This document shows positions 35,948 through 43,359 of a stretch of 64,000 bases of DNA, one piece after another; the first letter of the stretch is position 1; each line of letters begins with the position of its first letter. A program made the translations under genes and the position numbers. The DNA is taken from assembly GCA_050298535.1 (NCBI GenBank), contig JBNKUI010000063.1, positions 62,001 through 126,000 of the forward strand, written 5' to 3'. The DNA is from JABDMH01 sp050298535 (GTDB lineage Bacteria > Bacteroidota > Bacteroidia > Chitinophagales > Saprospiraceae). The notes under the pieces were generated by a model. It saw only the letters and a program-made list of their open reading frames with translations, was not told where the DNA came from and did not search any database.

Positions 35948-36739
35948 TTAGTGATCAATCACTACTGTGTCAATGATGTCCAGCAAATCGTCCCTGTATC
36001 GTTGAATTTTTTGCTTAAGAATTCTTTTCGAAGTATTTATTTCATGCAGTAGTTGAGTGACACAGGTGAGTGCATTCTCTGTTGACTTGCTGGCAGCCTC
36101 AGGTTTTTTCGATTGAGAGATTTCCGTCAAATATCCTGAAATGTAGGATAATTCCTGTGTTCTGATTTTTAATTTGATTTTATCCTCAAAGGGTAGAAGT
36201 ATGCGAATGACATCCTGGAGCTCAGTATTGAAAGATTCAATTAATTGTAGTTGCTTCTGGAGACGGTTCTTGGCCAGATCCATGTCCGATTGGACAATTT
36301 TTTTTAGTACCTGGGTCTCTTTATAAGTGGAACCCATTTTATCAAAGGGAATAATGCTGTTGATTTGATTTCGAATCTCGATTAAGTGCCTTAGACTCTT
36401 TTGGCCTGCCGTATCGGCCTCTTCTAGCTCTCTTACCAATCTGGATTTGGTGATGATTTTCTGCAGGCGTTTCCTTAGGAGAACGGACTTGATTCCTTCC
36501 AAATAATCACTTTCTAATAGCACCATCTTTCCTATTAGCGTATTGAGCAGTGATGCTAATTCATCACGATTTTTCAGACTATCTCTGAGAACCTGCAATT
36601 CATAATCTGAAATTTGCTGTTCCCCAGATAGATGATTTTCAGCCCCTTTTTCCTTTTCAATAGAATGGAGATAATTCCTGGCAGCCTGCCTGATCCTTGC
36701 CTTTTTAAGAAGTTGCTGGAGTATATTTAGATGGTCCAT
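35948..36739 (-). CDS. Hypothetical coiled-coil protein (263 aa)
   Basis: I do not recognise the family. The protein is highly charged, Leu/Lys/Glu-rich and predicted almost fully helical, with long heptad-like stretches (LQQLLKKARIRQAARNYL near the start, ELEEADTAGQKSLRHLIEIR in the middle, HEINTSKRILKQKIQRY near the end). No signal peptide and no membrane segment are visible, so it is probably cytosolic. The ATG at 36739 lies inside the last codons of the M43-like remnant, so deletion of the protease gene may have placed its promoter region here. It converges on the cytochrome c gene with a 7-base gap. Confidence 0.65.
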   Translation of the reverse strand: MDHLNILQQLLKKARIRQAARNYLHSIEKEKGAENHLSGEQQISDYELQVLRDSLKNRDELASLLNTLIGKMVLLESDYLEGIKSVLLRKRLQKIITKSRLVRELEEADTAGQKSLRHLIEIRNQINSIIPFDKMGSTYKETQVLKKIVQSDMDLAKNRLQKQLQLIESFNTELQDVIRILLPFEDKIKLKIRTQELSYISGYLTEISQSKKPEAASKSTENALTCVTQLLHEINTSKRILKQKIQRYRDDLLDIIDTVVIDH

Positions 36740-36973
36740 TTGATATTACTATTCTCACTGTCAAAGTCGGTTTCTGTAGTGAATGTGCCGGTAACATTTG
36801 TGGGATTTCCATTGGGATCCAATGCGGTCAGTTCGAATGCAATCTGTACGTCGGCGGCTTGAGGCCATATTTGTAAGTGATCTATTAGTACCGCAACTTC
36901 TCTGAGCTAGGATACTTCCAGAATTGAGTAGAACAAGGTGAAACGCCATGAATAGGGTATATCTAGAAGTCAT
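36740..36973 (-). pseudogene. Remnant of a secreted M43-type (cytophagalysin/pappalysin-like) metalloprotease
   Basis: Read on the minus strand, ATG 36973 starts a signal peptide (MTSRYTLFMAFHLVLLNSGS then ILAQRSCGT). The QRSCGT mature start is typical of secreted M43 proteases of Bacteroidota. After ~37 residues the frame shifts. In another frame the segment AADVQIAFELTALDPNGNPT followed by NVTGTFTTETDFDSEN and NIKW resembles the pre-catalytic part of M43 proteases (DPNGNPTxGI). The zinc site (HExxH) region is absent. So the gene lost its interior by deletion or frameshift and then its 3' half. The join falls at the start codon of the 263-aa gene. Family assignment comes from remembered motifs. 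Confidence 0.6.
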
Positions 36974-37025
36974 GACTCCTATGAGTTGAGAATCCGGGTG
37001 ATTGTAATATAATAGTTGTTCAATG

Positions 37026-37060
37026 AAAAAACGACGTCAAATATTATATTGACGCCGTCT
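37026..37060 (-). terminator. Orphan terminator-like hairpin, minus strand
   Basis: Arms 37031-37040 (ACGACGTCAA) and 37049-37058 (TTGACGCCGT) pair with one mismatch around an 8-base AT loop. On the minus strand the stem is followed by TTTTTT (complement of 37026-37031). No minus-strand gene lies to the right that it could end, so it may be left from a deleted gene beside the M43 remnant. Confidence 0.4.
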
Positions 37061-37116
37061 ACTATTAAATATGTACTTGCTATTAGTAAGTGTACTTTAT
37101 ATGCATACCCGGACAT

Positions 37117-37147
37117 GTAATATACTGATATATCTTCAGTATGTTAC
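37117..37147. repeat. 12-bp dyad upstream of the TPR membrane protein
   Basis: GTAATATACTGA (37117-37128) and TCAGTATGTTAC (37136-37147) form an inverted repeat with a 7-base spacer and one G-T pair. It lies 120 bases before the TPR gene and lacks a T-tract, so it looks more like a binding site or RNA hairpin than a terminator. Confidence 0.4.
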
Positions 37148-37198
37148 TAAATACGATGCCATAAAATGGACTCTCGGCAATTCTGCTTTATTCTTAAA

Positions 37199-37248
37199 GA
37201 AAGTCTGACTAAGTTTGGGTTGTGAAAGTCTGACTAAGTTTGGGCTGG
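37199..37248 (+). repeat. Tandem 25-bp direct repeat in the TPR gene leader
   Basis: The unit beginning GAAAGTCTGACTAAGTTTGG occurs twice head to tail (37199-37223 and 37224-37248), with only the last few bases differing. It ends 18 bases before the start codon of the TPR gene. It could be a paired regulator site or a recent slippage duplication. Confidence 0.8.
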
Positions 37249-37266
37249 AAATGAAAGCTCTACATT

Positions 37267-38832
37267 ATGATGAAGTCATTTTCCTGGAGGAAATTCAATT
37301 TTGCGAATACGCTCTCTGCTCTTTGGCACTTTATACTGATCATCCTGGTCGGCTTTATACTGGTTGTTTTGTTTAAAGGTATGCGACAGGATGGAGTGAC
37401 GATTCAGGCATTTCAATTGCCGAAGCACCTGGTGGAAAGTGGGCTCAATGGTCAGGTATTTGGTATGCGGATCAGGGATCGGGTGGAGCAAATAAAGGTA
37501 GAAGTCAATAGTCTGAAGGAAGATAGTACCAGTCTTGATGCACAGCTTAAACCCGACTTAAACCTCGAGGTTTTGGGCGTGGGATTCTCCACCAATAATA
37601 TGATGTATCATCTTGCCGATCTCTTTGGAGTAGAGAACAAAACTATCTCAGGTGACTTAACCGACATAGACCAAATACTGGAATTGAATCTTCGGGGTCC
37701 GGATTTTATTTCAAAAACAATCCTACAGAAATATGATGGAATACCCTTATCGCAGGCCCTTGACTCCTTGATATTGAAAGCAGCCCTGGCAGTATTGAAG
37801 CATTCGGATCCTTATCGGCTGGCGGTTTATTATTATAAAACAAGTCAGGACCAGAAATCACTTCAGGTGATCCGTGAAATGATTGATGGAGATCATCCTG
37901 ATAAGGCATGGGCACATCTTGCTCTAGGCAATTTACACGTCCGTCAGGGCAAGCTTGAGATCGCTATTGAAGATCATCTAAGAGCAGCTGAAATAAAGCC
38001 TGGATTTCAACTGGCCCATAAAAATATAGGCTGGAACTACCTTCGGATGCAGCAATACGAGAAAGCAATCGACCACTTCCTAAAGGCAAATGATGCAGGT
38101 TCAGATTTCGCCATCAATAATGGGCTCGCAACCGCATACTCTGAGATTGGTCAGTTGGATAAGGCGGATGAGATGTACAGGAAGAATGTAGAAGAATATC
38201 CTGATGTACTTTTCAGCTATGGCAATTATGCATCATTCTTAATGTCTCGAAAGTTGGACACAATAGCGGCTGCCAATTTATTCCAGGAAGCTTCTTCCAA
38301 AGTGACATTAAATGCCGATTACTATAACTCGATTGGTGGATACCACATCATGCGGGGACAAATTGATTCAGCAGAATTGTTTTTAGGTAAAGCACTTGAT
38401 TTTGATCCGACCAATATAATCACCTTACAGGCCTTTGCGCAGTTATATGAGGGCCCAAAGGGTGATGACGAAAAAACTCAATATTACCTCAAGGAGTATA
38501 TTAGACAATTGCAGACTCAGAAGTTTGAAAACGGCATGATTCAATCGGCACTCAATCGATTGGCAATGAACGACTACGAGCATGGTCGTTTTGATTCTGC
38601 ACTCGTGCATGTACAACAAGCTATAGATATCGCACCCGAAACCGGGTATCCTTATTCAACCCTTGCAGAGACCTATGCATTTATGGGTAATAAATCTCAA
38701 TTTTATAAAGCTTTGGAAAAAGCCATTGAAAGAGGATTTAGAGTGGAACCCTATATGGATCAGGAACCTTATTTACGATTCAAGGACGAGGAGAGATTTA
38801 AAAGGCTAATTTCTAATGATTTCAAAAATTAG
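37267..38832 (+). CDS. Membrane-anchored TPR protein
   Basis: A 521-residue protein with one N-terminal membrane span (~17-37, ALWHFILIILVGFILVVLF). A non-TPR segment with a conserved-looking start (GVTIQAFQLPKHLVESG, ~46-62) follows. At least seven TPR units fill ~190-500 (for example AWAHLALGNLHVRQGKLEIA, NIGWNYLRMQQYEKAIDHFL). The FQLPKHLxxxG segment after the span is found in TPR-containing effectors whose N-terminus can be an adenylate-cyclase or winged-helix domain; here that domain is absent. Two ATG codons lie in tandem (37267, 37270). A protein-protein scaffold role is likely; no partner is adjacent. The leader carries a tandem repeat and a dyad. Confidence 0.8.
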   Translation: MMKSFSWRKFNFANTLSALWHFILIILVGFILVVLFKGMRQDGVTIQAFQLPKHLVESGLNGQVFGMRIRDRVEQIKVEVNSLKEDSTSLDAQLKPDLNLEVLGVGFSTNNMMYHLADLFGVENKTISGDLTDIDQILELNLRGPDFISKTILQKYDGIPLSQALDSLILKAALAVLKHSDPYRLAVYYYKTSQDQKSLQVIREMIDGDHPDKAWAHLALGNLHVRQGKLEIAIEDHLRAAEIKPGFQLAHKNIGWNYLRMQQYEKAIDHFLKANDAGSDFAINNGLATAYSEIGQLDKADEMYRKNVEEYPDVLFSYGNYASFLMSRKLDTIAAANLFQEASSKVTLNADYYNSIGGYHIMRGQIDSAELFLGKALDFDPTNIITLQAFAQLYEGPKGDDEKTQYYLKEYIRQLQTQKFENGMIQSALNRLAMNDYEHGRFDSALVHVQQAIDIAPETGYPYSTLAETYAFMGNKSQFYKALEKAIERGFRVEPYMDQEPYLRFKDEERFKRLISNDFKN

Positions 38833-38857
38833 CCTTTTAAAACAAAGGGTTGTTTAA

Positions 38858-39847
38858 TTAATTACCCTGCGCTTCCCTCTCAGCCCTCCTGGCAGCCCTT
38901 CTCTCATCAAGCTCCTGGATGTATTGATCCAGCTCCGCTTTCGGCATGGGGAGGTCTTCATACTCTGCCAACCATTGACGAAAATCTTTTTCGAAGACTT
39001 CATCATCTACGACGAAAGCCTCATTGACATATTCGTATTTATTAGTCTTAATGCAGAAGAAATTAAATTCATCTCGCAGTGCGGTGTACTCTCCGGCAAT
39101 TACTGTGGATTGCACCAGGTGTGGTGGAATAAAAGTAACACCAGTTTTCTTTGCTAGCACGACATCACCCGGAAGCACGGTTACCCTGCCAATGCGTATC
39201 GGACCATTTACACTTTCAATCATCATATCTTTAATGGCGGAAGGATCTGAGCCGCGTATCCATCCATTAAAACCTTCAATCTCGGAGAGCCCCTCAACAT
39301 CACGTACAGATCCGTTAAAAATGACGCCTCTCTTTCCAGCTTTATAGATGGCATTGCCCAGGTTATCTCCGATGAGTGTCCCTTCCTCCATCTTACCATA
39401 GCTGTCAGCTACATACACATCACCATCCAATAACTTGATGATCGGCGCGTAATTAGTGACTGGAGTTTTTGTGCCTTCTTTTTCGGCTTGCTGTTGAATA
39501 TAATTATTAAAGTCTTCCCTGAGTGGCATGAACTGGGCAGTGACAACACGACCTGTCATCACCTGATCAGGGTGTAATATTTCCCATCCATTCTCAAAAG
39601 GGCTAGCAAAGTTTTCAAACTGATTATTGTACCCTTTACGTCTTAAAGAGGCCCAAACTTCCTCCATTGAAAGGGCTTTTAGACGCTCCAGTAATTCGTC
39701 CGAAACCTTGGGCCTACCATCCTCGGTTCGTTCTCCCTCCCATTCTGATGTGAGTTGTCGAATATTTTCAGCTGGCCAGACAACATTCTGTGCTGAAAGA
39801 GACATATGGAATATGAATAGTGTGAAAATTAATACTTTAAAATGCAT
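38858..39847 (-). CDS. Secreted RraA-family protein (HMG/CHA aldolase-like fold)
   Basis: A 329-residue protein with a signal peptide (LIFTLFIFHMSLSAQ). The core (~105-270) has the RraA signature: DSYGKMEEGTLIGDNLGNAI, then AGKRGVIFNGSVRDVEGL with the Arg-Asp pair that binds substrate and metal in the 4-hydroxy-4-methyl-2-oxoglutarate aldolase branch, and GRVTVLPGDVVLAKKTGV. An N-terminal ~90-residue and a C-terminal charged extension surround it. RraA homologues can be aldolases or RNase E inhibitors; an exported form cannot inhibit RNase E, so an enzymatic role is more likely. Substrate unknown. Confidence 0.85.
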   Translation of the reverse strand: MHFKVLIFTLFIFHMSLSAQNVVWPAENIRQLTSEWEGERTEDGRPKVSDELLERLKALSMEEVWASLRRKGYNNQFENFASPFENGWEILHPDQVMTGRVVTAQFMPLREDFNNYIQQQAEKEGTKTPVTNYAPIIKLLDGDVYVADSYGKMEEGTLIGDNLGNAIYKAGKRGVIFNGSVRDVEGLSEIEGFNGWIRGSDPSAIKDMMIESVNGPIRIGRVTVLPGDVVLAKKTGVTFIPPHLVQSTVIAGEYTALRDEFNFFCIKTNKYEYVNEAFVVDDEVFEKDFRQWLAEYEDLPMPKAELDQYIQELDERRAARRAEREAQGN

Positions 39848-39955
39848 ATACCTTTACTTTAAGACGAAAAAATGAAATTATGTTGATCACATTTTATCCG
39901 AAAGGACAAGGTTCTTAAAGTACAAATTATATCGTTCTAAACACAATCAATTGTA

Positions 39956-40771
39956 TCAGGGACATGCAGGATTTGCTGCCCCAGGTGTTCCATAGTTGGA
40001 GGTGTGATATTGATAGGTGACACTTTCCTCTGTAAAACACCAATGGCTCATCATATCGTTATCCGTAGCATTTAAGTACATGGGATCGAGCGATTGACTC
40101 CTGCCAGTCATCGATGATTCAATGGGAGCATGATCAATGACAACTCCATCGCAGCTTATCTGAAATGAATCACCACTATTATTCAGGACAATGCCACCAT
40201 AAATATAGTTATGGGTGATTCCTCCATTATTGGTTGTACTCTTACCAACCGTAATATATCCTTCTGCCGGTACCATCAAAGGACTTCCATTGTTTATGAC
40301 ATGTGACCCTCCTCCGTCGGACAATGTATACCCCTCGATATCAATATCAGAACCCGTAGTATTATAGATTTCTACCCATTCCCCCTCATTATCATCGATA
40401 GGAGTTTCAGGATTGACCATTATCTCGGTAATAACCAGGTCGCCAGGATTGATGCAATTCAACGGGGGAGGGGGAGGTACATTGGCTTCCGAGATCCCTG
40501 GAACAATAATCCAGTTGCTTTTACTGAGATAAAGGGTATCTCCCGTTAATGAAACACTAAAGGCTTGAATTTCATTGGTGCTATCGGCATCCACTAGCAA
40601 TGTAGACAGACCTCTTACACCCAGTGATCCATCGTTTTTATGCACGACAACACTATCAGATGTAAGATCTTCGGTCATTTCAGTGACCTTGATAGAGCCT
40701 TCAATTTCTAAATTTTGGGAATAAATGATTAGACATGGCACTAGCAGTGCCAGAGTGAGTATGGATTTCAT
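39956..40771 (-). CDS. Secreted lamin-tail domain protein
   Basis: A 271-residue protein with a signal peptide (ILTLALLVPCLIIYSQ). The N-terminal ~95 residues (EGSIKVTEMTEDLTSDSVVV) look like the short repeat-poor head of Bacteroidota surface proteins. After a Pro-rich linker (PPPPPLNC) comes a lamin-tail (LTD) Ig-like domain at ~110-220: GDLVITEIMVNP, EWVEIYNTTGSDIDIEGYTL and VPAEGYITVG. It ends without a recognisable T9SS sorting domain. LTD domains are common in secreted nucleases and adhesins; here the domain stands alone, so a binding role is likely. Confidence 0.82.
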   Translation of the reverse strand: MKSILTLALLVPCLIIYSQNLEIEGSIKVTEMTEDLTSDSVVVHKNDGSLGVRGLSTLLVDADSTNEIQAFSVSLTGDTLYLSKSNWIIVPGISEANVPPPPPLNCINPGDLVITEIMVNPETPIDDNEGEWVEIYNTTGSDIDIEGYTLSDGGGSHVINNGSPLMVPAEGYITVGKSTTNNGGITHNYIYGGIVLNNSGDSFQISCDGVVIDHAPIESSMTGRSQSLDPMYLNATDNDMMSHWCFTEESVTYQYHTSNYGTPGAANPACP

Positions 40772-41019
40772 GTTAGATGGTTGTGGTTTGTAAAAGCTAA
40801 AAGTTACCGGATTTTCATTTTAAATCAAAATCTATTTAATGGGGTACCCAGCAAATATTAACACCATAGAGTATGCCTCCGAATCAGTCTAAAGATATTT
40901 CGCTACCACAAGAAAGAATACGATAATCTGTCTCGTGATAAATAGATTAAAATTACAACGCTATGGTGCTACAAGATCGAGATCTTATCAGTTACAAGTA
41001 ATGGGGATAGCAGGATAGG

Positions 41020-41245
41020 ATGACTCCAAGCATCGGGAGAGAGATCAAGGATCAATACAAAATGTACTGCCCGGGACTACGCTGTGCGACACTTCGGTGT
41101 GAGTAAATCTATGAAGGAATGAAATCAGGAATTGACACTACCAGAGTTAACCCAGAGAAATGTAACCATCTCCTGATATCGCATGCATACGCCAGAAGCG
41201 AAAGTCAAAAAAATAGAAGGATAAATCGTTGAGATGATCAGAGTA
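41020..41245 (+). pseudogene. Possible decayed transposase OrfA-like remnant
   Basis: In the 715-base gap between the LTD and sulfatase genes, short coding-like pieces follow one another with frame changes and stops. MTPSIGREIKDQYKMYCPG (from 41020) is followed in another frame by YAVRHFGVSKSMKE (41078-41119), whose RHFGVSKS looks like a transposase helix-turn-helix. After the stop the same frame gives MHTPEAKVKKIEG and IVEMIRVSSR. The pattern resembles the N-terminal part of a transposase or regulator decayed by mutation, but the family is not identifiable. I see nothing else in the 40772-41486 gap. Confidence 0.3.
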
Positions 41246-41486
41246 TCGAGTAGATAATATATATGACCAGGAAGTAGGTAAATTGGCTAATGTAAAAGCT
41301 AATATGACAATTTGAGTAGGTGATCTAGTTGGATGAAAAGAATCAGTATCTTACATATATAAGTGGTGTGACTCGTTTCTCATGTGCGACCAGGTTCAAT
41401 CGAAATATCTTCGTCATTTGGGGGTTAGTTTTAATGCCTCTTACTAATTGAGAGTTTACAGCAAGGAACTGGACTAAACAAGGACA

Positions 41487-43043
41487 ATGAAAAATAAGAA
41501 ATGGAACACTGGGTTAAAGAAGATACTTACAACACGTTTGTCACTGTTATTGGCTACTTTATTGTTATCGTTTTCGGCTTGTAGCGAAATATCGAAGGAT
41601 ACAAATTCACCTAACATCCTATGGATTTATTTAGAAGATACCTCACCGCTACTAGGTTGTTACGGAACGTCAATCATATCCACACCAAATATTGATGCGT
41701 TGGCTAAAGCCGGTACACTATACACCCAAGCAATAATGCCAGCGCCTGTTTGTTCAGCAAGTCGATCCAGCATCATCACCGGCATGATGTCAACAACTTT
41801 AGGTCTTCATAATCACCATAGCTCACGAACAGAAGCATCTGCTATATATTTACCAGACACGGTCAAAACACTCCCGGAGATATTTAAAGGTGAAGGATAC
41901 TTTACGTTTAATAACGGAAAGGATGACTATAACTTTGCTTACGACAGACTGGATCTCTATGATCAGGATTACTCATATCATCCTCTTTATGGAAAAAGAG
42001 GCGTTAGACTCCCGATCTCCGATTTAAAACAAAAAGAGCCCTTCTTTGGACAGATACAACTGTCCGGAGGTAAGGAAATCTTCTCATCAACATTTCAGGA
42101 GAACATTGAAAACCCCGTGGATCGAGATAAGATAGAACTTCCTCCTTACTTACCGAATCATCCCACCCTGATTGAAGAATATGCCAATCATCTTGAGTCC
42201 ATTCAAATGACCGATAAGAAGGTTGGCAAGATCCTGGATGAATTGCGTGAATTTGGCTTACTAGAGAATACAGTTATCTTTTTCTTTTCAGATCATGGGA
42301 TGCGATTGACCCGACATAAGCAATTCCTTTATGAGGGAGGTATTCATGTACCGTTGATCATAGCTGATTTTAGAAAGACGAAAGTAATCAGCGCCAATTC
42401 TGTAGATGATAATCTGATCAGTGGTCTTGACCTGGGTCCTACTGCTCTGTGGCTGGCCGGTATTGGAATTCCAGACTATATGGAAGGATTAAACTTTTTG
42501 GATGAGTCCACGCAACCACGGAAGTTTGTCATTTCAACCAGGGATCGATGTGACTTTACTATCGACAGAATTCGGTCTGTTAGAACAAAAGATTACAAAT
42601 TCATTATGAACTTTAAGACAGACAGACCGTATTCGCAGCTAACTTATATGGATGTGGATGGAGTAGAATTTGTGAGCGTAATGAAACACTTATATAAAGA
42701 AGGTAAACTGGATCCTGTACAAGCGCGATTTATGTCAATGGAGAGACCCTCGATGGAATTATACGACCTTCAGAAAGATCCTTTTGAATTAAATAACCTG
42801 GCTAATGATCCTGATTATGCGGAAGTGTTGCAAAAATATAATGATATGCTGCAAGACTGGATTGAAGAAACTGACGATCAAGGACAATATCCCGAAACGG
42901 AGGAAGGCTTAAAATTAATGTTAGGCATTTGGGGGAAGCATGCCATCAATCCCGAATATGATACCATACGAGCAAAGTATCCCGAGCTGGAAGGATCACT
43001 TTGGGAACTGAAGAATCGAGGATGGGAGTCTGTCACACGATAA
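41487..43043 (+). CDS. Lipoprotein sulfatase (CSASR motif), sulfamidase-like branch
   Basis: A 518-residue protein with a lipoprotein signal (LLLATLLLSFSAC, lipid Cys32). The active-site motif is CSASR (Cys89-Arg93) rather than CxPSR; Ala at the third position is also found in formylglycine sulfatases of the heparan N-sulfatase-like branch. The N-terminal IYLEDTSPLLGCYGT and the metal site FFFSDHGMRLTRHKQ, followed by EGGIHVPLI, fit that branch. The C-terminal ELYDLQKDPFELNNLANDP is typical. Cysteine conversion by a maturase is required. It stands 316 bases upstream of the SusC gene and is the enzyme most likely linked to that uptake system. Confidence 0.92.
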   Translation: MKNKKWNTGLKKILTTRLSLLLATLLLSFSACSEISKDTNSPNILWIYLEDTSPLLGCYGTSIISTPNIDALAKAGTLYTQAIMPAPVCSASRSSIITGMMSTTLGLHNHHSSRTEASAIYLPDTVKTLPEIFKGEGYFTFNNGKDDYNFAYDRLDLYDQDYSYHPLYGKRGVRLPISDLKQKEPFFGQIQLSGGKEIFSSTFQENIENPVDRDKIELPPYLPNHPTLIEEYANHLESIQMTDKKVGKILDELREFGLLENTVIFFFSDHGMRLTRHKQFLYEGGIHVPLIIADFRKTKVISANSVDDNLISGLDLGPTALWLAGIGIPDYMEGLNFLDESTQPRKFVISTRDRCDFTIDRIRSVRTKDYKFIMNFKTDRPYSQLTYMDVDGVEFVSVMKHLYKEGKLDPVQARFMSMERPSMELYDLQKDPFELNNLANDPDYAEVLQKYNDMLQDWIEETDDQGQYPETEEGLKLMLGIWGKHAINPEYDTIRAKYPELEGSLWELKNRGWESVTR

Positions 43044-43359
43044 AACCGGGGTAAATCCTACCCGTGTATGGACATCCTATCATCAATGAATGATCTGGAT
43101 CGAATGGCGTTCAACAATGTTTCTATCAAACAATGTTACACCATTCATATATCCGCTTTACAATCATTGAGCGAGTGTAAAAAATGAAAGGGGAGGCGAC
43201 TGCATGTTTAGGTTGATTCATAGCATCATTTGCTTAATTCATACCATTATAGAGCAGATCAATCGACAAATTTTCCACTATTCGTGTAATTATTGCCAGA
43301 ACAATTGTTAAATTTTCTATAAAAAAACAGTATCATTGACCTTATAATAACAGAACTAG
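43044..43359 (+). promoter_or_regulatory. Intergenic leader of the SusC/SusD operon
   Basis: No reading frame of note is present. Two CAAACAATGTTA/CAACAATGTTT-like direct repeats lie at ~43111-43137, and a perfect palindrome AACAATTGTT sits at 43300-43309, about 50 bases before the SusC start. These could bind a regulator. No clear terminator of the upstream sulfatase was found. Confidence 0.3.

Noticed and set aside
36761..36973. 70-aa protein as an intact secreted gene
   Set aside because: Only the first ~37 residues make sense (signal peptide plus mature start). The rest is out of frame with the better-matching M43-like segment, so it was called a remnant.
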